Origin: Saprospiraceae bacterium
GTDB taxonomy: Bacteria; Bacteroidota; Bacteroidia; Chitinophagales; Saprospiraceae
Assembly (NCBI GenBank): GCA_019694255.1
Contig: JAIBCI010000124.1
Location: 1-45,763 of the forward strand
DNA: 45,763 nucleotides
Reading direction: 5' to 3'
Position numbers and translations under genes: made by a program. Shown here piece after piece: positions 44,355 to 45,763 of the stretch; the stretch's first letter is position 1; the number at the start of each line of letters is the position of its first letter. A model generated the notes under the pieces. That model ran no database searches, was not told the origin of the DNA, and saw only the letters and a program-made list of their open reading frames with translations.

Positions 44355-44897
44355 CTATTTCCTTCCAAGTATCCACCCTAGCCAAAGTCCGACCACACCC
44401 CAGGATACCAACGCATCCACAAGGAATCCTATGGACGATTCGTTAAACCAAATAGAATTGAGATAGGGTATGGTTAAGTATCCGATGATTCCGACGGAAA
44501 CAGAACTGATGATGGTCGTGCGGTAATCGATGGAGGTCATTCGCATCAACAGTAGTATGAGGAGAAATACCGAGATCATGTCAATGCAAAAGGCGCGAAA
44601 CATATTCATGCCCATGCTGGCATCAAAAGATTTGTGATAACTGATCATTGCCCAGGGTTTGCCTTTGTTGACTTCCATGTCCTTCTCCGCCTGTTCATGC
44701 GAGGTGCCGGGTGGTACGTTCGGAAGCATGTAAGTGCCTTCTTCGGTTAGGTTTTGGTTCAGTGCAGTCATAATCTGACTCTGATTGGGTGTGTATCCGT
44801 ACATGGCCTGATGCACCGGCAGGATGGCCCAGGAAAGAAACTGCCAGAGGAAGAGCAGGGCGGCGCCGACAAGTGTTGCAATGATCTGTTTATTCAT
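44355..44897 (-). CDS. Membrane protein, unrecognised
   Basis: This 180-residue protein has an N-terminal hydrophobic segment (ATLVGAALLFLWQFLSWAIL). A roughly 70-residue polar, probably extracytoplasmic loop follows, then three more hydrophobic helices ending in WGVVGLWLGWILGRK. The family is unknown to me. It is the likely first gene of a two-gene minus-strand unit. Confidence 0.7.
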   Translation of the reverse strand: MNKQIIATLVGAALLFLWQFLSWAILPVHQAMYGYTPNQSQIMTALNQNLTEEGTYMLPNVPPGTSHEQAEKDMEVNKGKPWAMISYHKSFDASMGMNMFRAFCIDMISVFLLILLLMRMTSIDYRTTIISSVSVGIIGYLTIPYLNSIWFNESSIGFLVDALVSWGVVGLWLGWILGRK

Positions 44898-45305
44898 TTC
44901 GTTTGATTTGCAGCGAAGATAATTGTTTTTTCTATTAATTATCTTTAAATGACTTTATTGTTTCAGAGAATTCGTACAGCCAAATGGAGCATTCGTTTGA
45001 TATATGCCGCGCTTTAGGGGTTATTGTTTTGTCTTTGTCATTGTAATCATTTGCTTAGGAAACAACGCTTGATAACGACAAATTGAACGGGTTATCATAT
45101 GGCTTCTACTTTTGTTAAGTAAATAAATTTTATTATTTTTTTTTAATACCTGTTTCAGTTATTAATATTATTTGTTTTAGCGCTAACTATAAATATTATA
45201 TATGTTAATTTATGGGTGATAATAATAAACTATTTATCATAGTACCATCATACACACCCTGATCAAAAGTTTTGGTGGTCTTAATAAACTTACTTAAATA
45301 ATAAT
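44898..45305. other. AT-rich intergenic region
   Basis: This 408-nt divergent region lies between the membrane-protein gene and a lipoprotein gene. It should hold promoters for both. I see no clean TAnnTTTG box next to either start, no hairpin and no gene. Confidence 0.4.
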
Positions 45306-45653
45306 ATGAAATTCTCTATTCTTAAACTTTTACTTTTTATTTCACTCATCATTGGTCTAAGTTGTAATAAAATCGAAACAAGCAACGTTGATATAGGAAA
45401 AACTTTATCTCAACGGACGGAAATTTGTGAACCAGGTGTATATAGTATTGAGAACGGAATTCTCAGATTCAATTCAGATGGTGATTATAAAAGAGCGATC
45501 GAATTTTTATCATGTGCAAACCGCGATATTTTGGAAAATTGGTTGTATAGTATACCTATAATGACAACATGGAAATATAAAAAGGATTGGGACTCTCGTG
45601 TATGTGAAGATTCTGATAATTTGACAAACGAAGAATTTAATTTACTGAATTAG
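45306..45653 (+). CDS. Small lipoprotein, unrecognised
   Basis: This 115-residue protein has a lipoprotein signal peptide ending in LIIGLSC (Cys20). The remainder is polar and contains several Cys (AICEPG-like ICEPG, LSCANRD, SRVCEDS), which suggests disulfides outside the cytoplasm. No family is recognised. The last 110 nt of the window after its stop contain nothing I can support. Confidence 0.65.
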   Translation: MKFSILKLLLFISLIIGLSCNKIETSNVDIGKTLSQRTEICEPGVYSIENGILRFNSDGDYKRAIEFLSCANRDILENWLYSIPIMTTWKYKKDWDSRVCEDSDNLTNEEFNLLN

Positions 45654-45763
45654 GCATTTAACTTACTCTAAGCATTTTATAATAAGCAGGTTTATGCTTT
45701 ACCATTCGAATCATTAAGTTGTCGAAAATATCACCATTCATTAAATGCCTATTATATCTGTAG

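Overview
The window looks like chromosomal DNA of a Bacteroidota bacterium, most likely a Saprospiria/Saprospiraceae-type lineage (inference). The evidence is Bacteroidota-style promoters (TAnnTTTG -7 boxes), almost no Shine-Dalgarno sequences, several proteins with type IX secretion (T9SS) C-terminal sorting domains, a porT gene directly behind ubiE, and Bacteroidota-type GyrA, YchF and PDH-E2 proteins. Base composition is uneven: the alpha-2-macroglobulin gene (4.3-10.3 kb) is very AT-rich, while the dnaE/dinB block (27.5-32.4 kb) is clearly GC-rich.

Layout. 0.2-10.3 kb: a BNR/Asp-box repeat exoprotein, a decayed gene and a giant alpha-2-macroglobulin, all on the minus strand. 10.7-11.6 kb: a REP-associated tyrosine transposase (RAYT) bracketed by inverted hairpins, one of which cuts off the start of a second BNR gene. 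11.9-18.1 kb: an operon of DUF1800, DUF1501 and a large T9SS-sorted protein. 18.1-26.8 kb: a housekeeping block (ychF, acpH-like, porT, ubiE, gyrA, a TPR protein, PDH E2). 27.5-32.4 kb: an error-prone polymerase pair, dinB and a DnaE2-like dnaE, separated by a frameshifted four-helix-bundle gene and 7-bp repeat arrays. 32.6-36.4 kb: a T9SS-type zinc metalloprotease whose signal peptide is frameshifted by a (CT)9 tract, followed by three related lipoproteins. 36.4-41.7 kb: a DUF1801 protein, a secreted beta-helix protein, a decayed IS66 transposase and dispersed repeats. 41.7-43.9 kb: a reductive-dehalogenase-like Fe-S protein paired with a DUF3179 membrane protein. 43.9-45.7 kb: two small membrane proteins and a lipoprotein.

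Connections. PorT is part of the T9SS machinery, and four or so encoded proteins carry likely T9SS tails, so part of the export machinery and its cargo lie in the same window. The most unusual locus is the protease/lipoprotein cassette: the (CT)9 tract is one unit away from restoring a perfect Bacteroidota signal peptide, which suggests phase-variable secretion, and the adjacent mosaic lipoproteins could be inhibitors, immunity proteins or partners (inference). A second theme is a set of intergenic arrays with a strict 7-bp period (ATTATGA-, GTCGTGA- and GTCARTR-type). They lie around the four-helix-bundle gene, upstream of dinB and dnaE, and inside the lipoprotein cluster.
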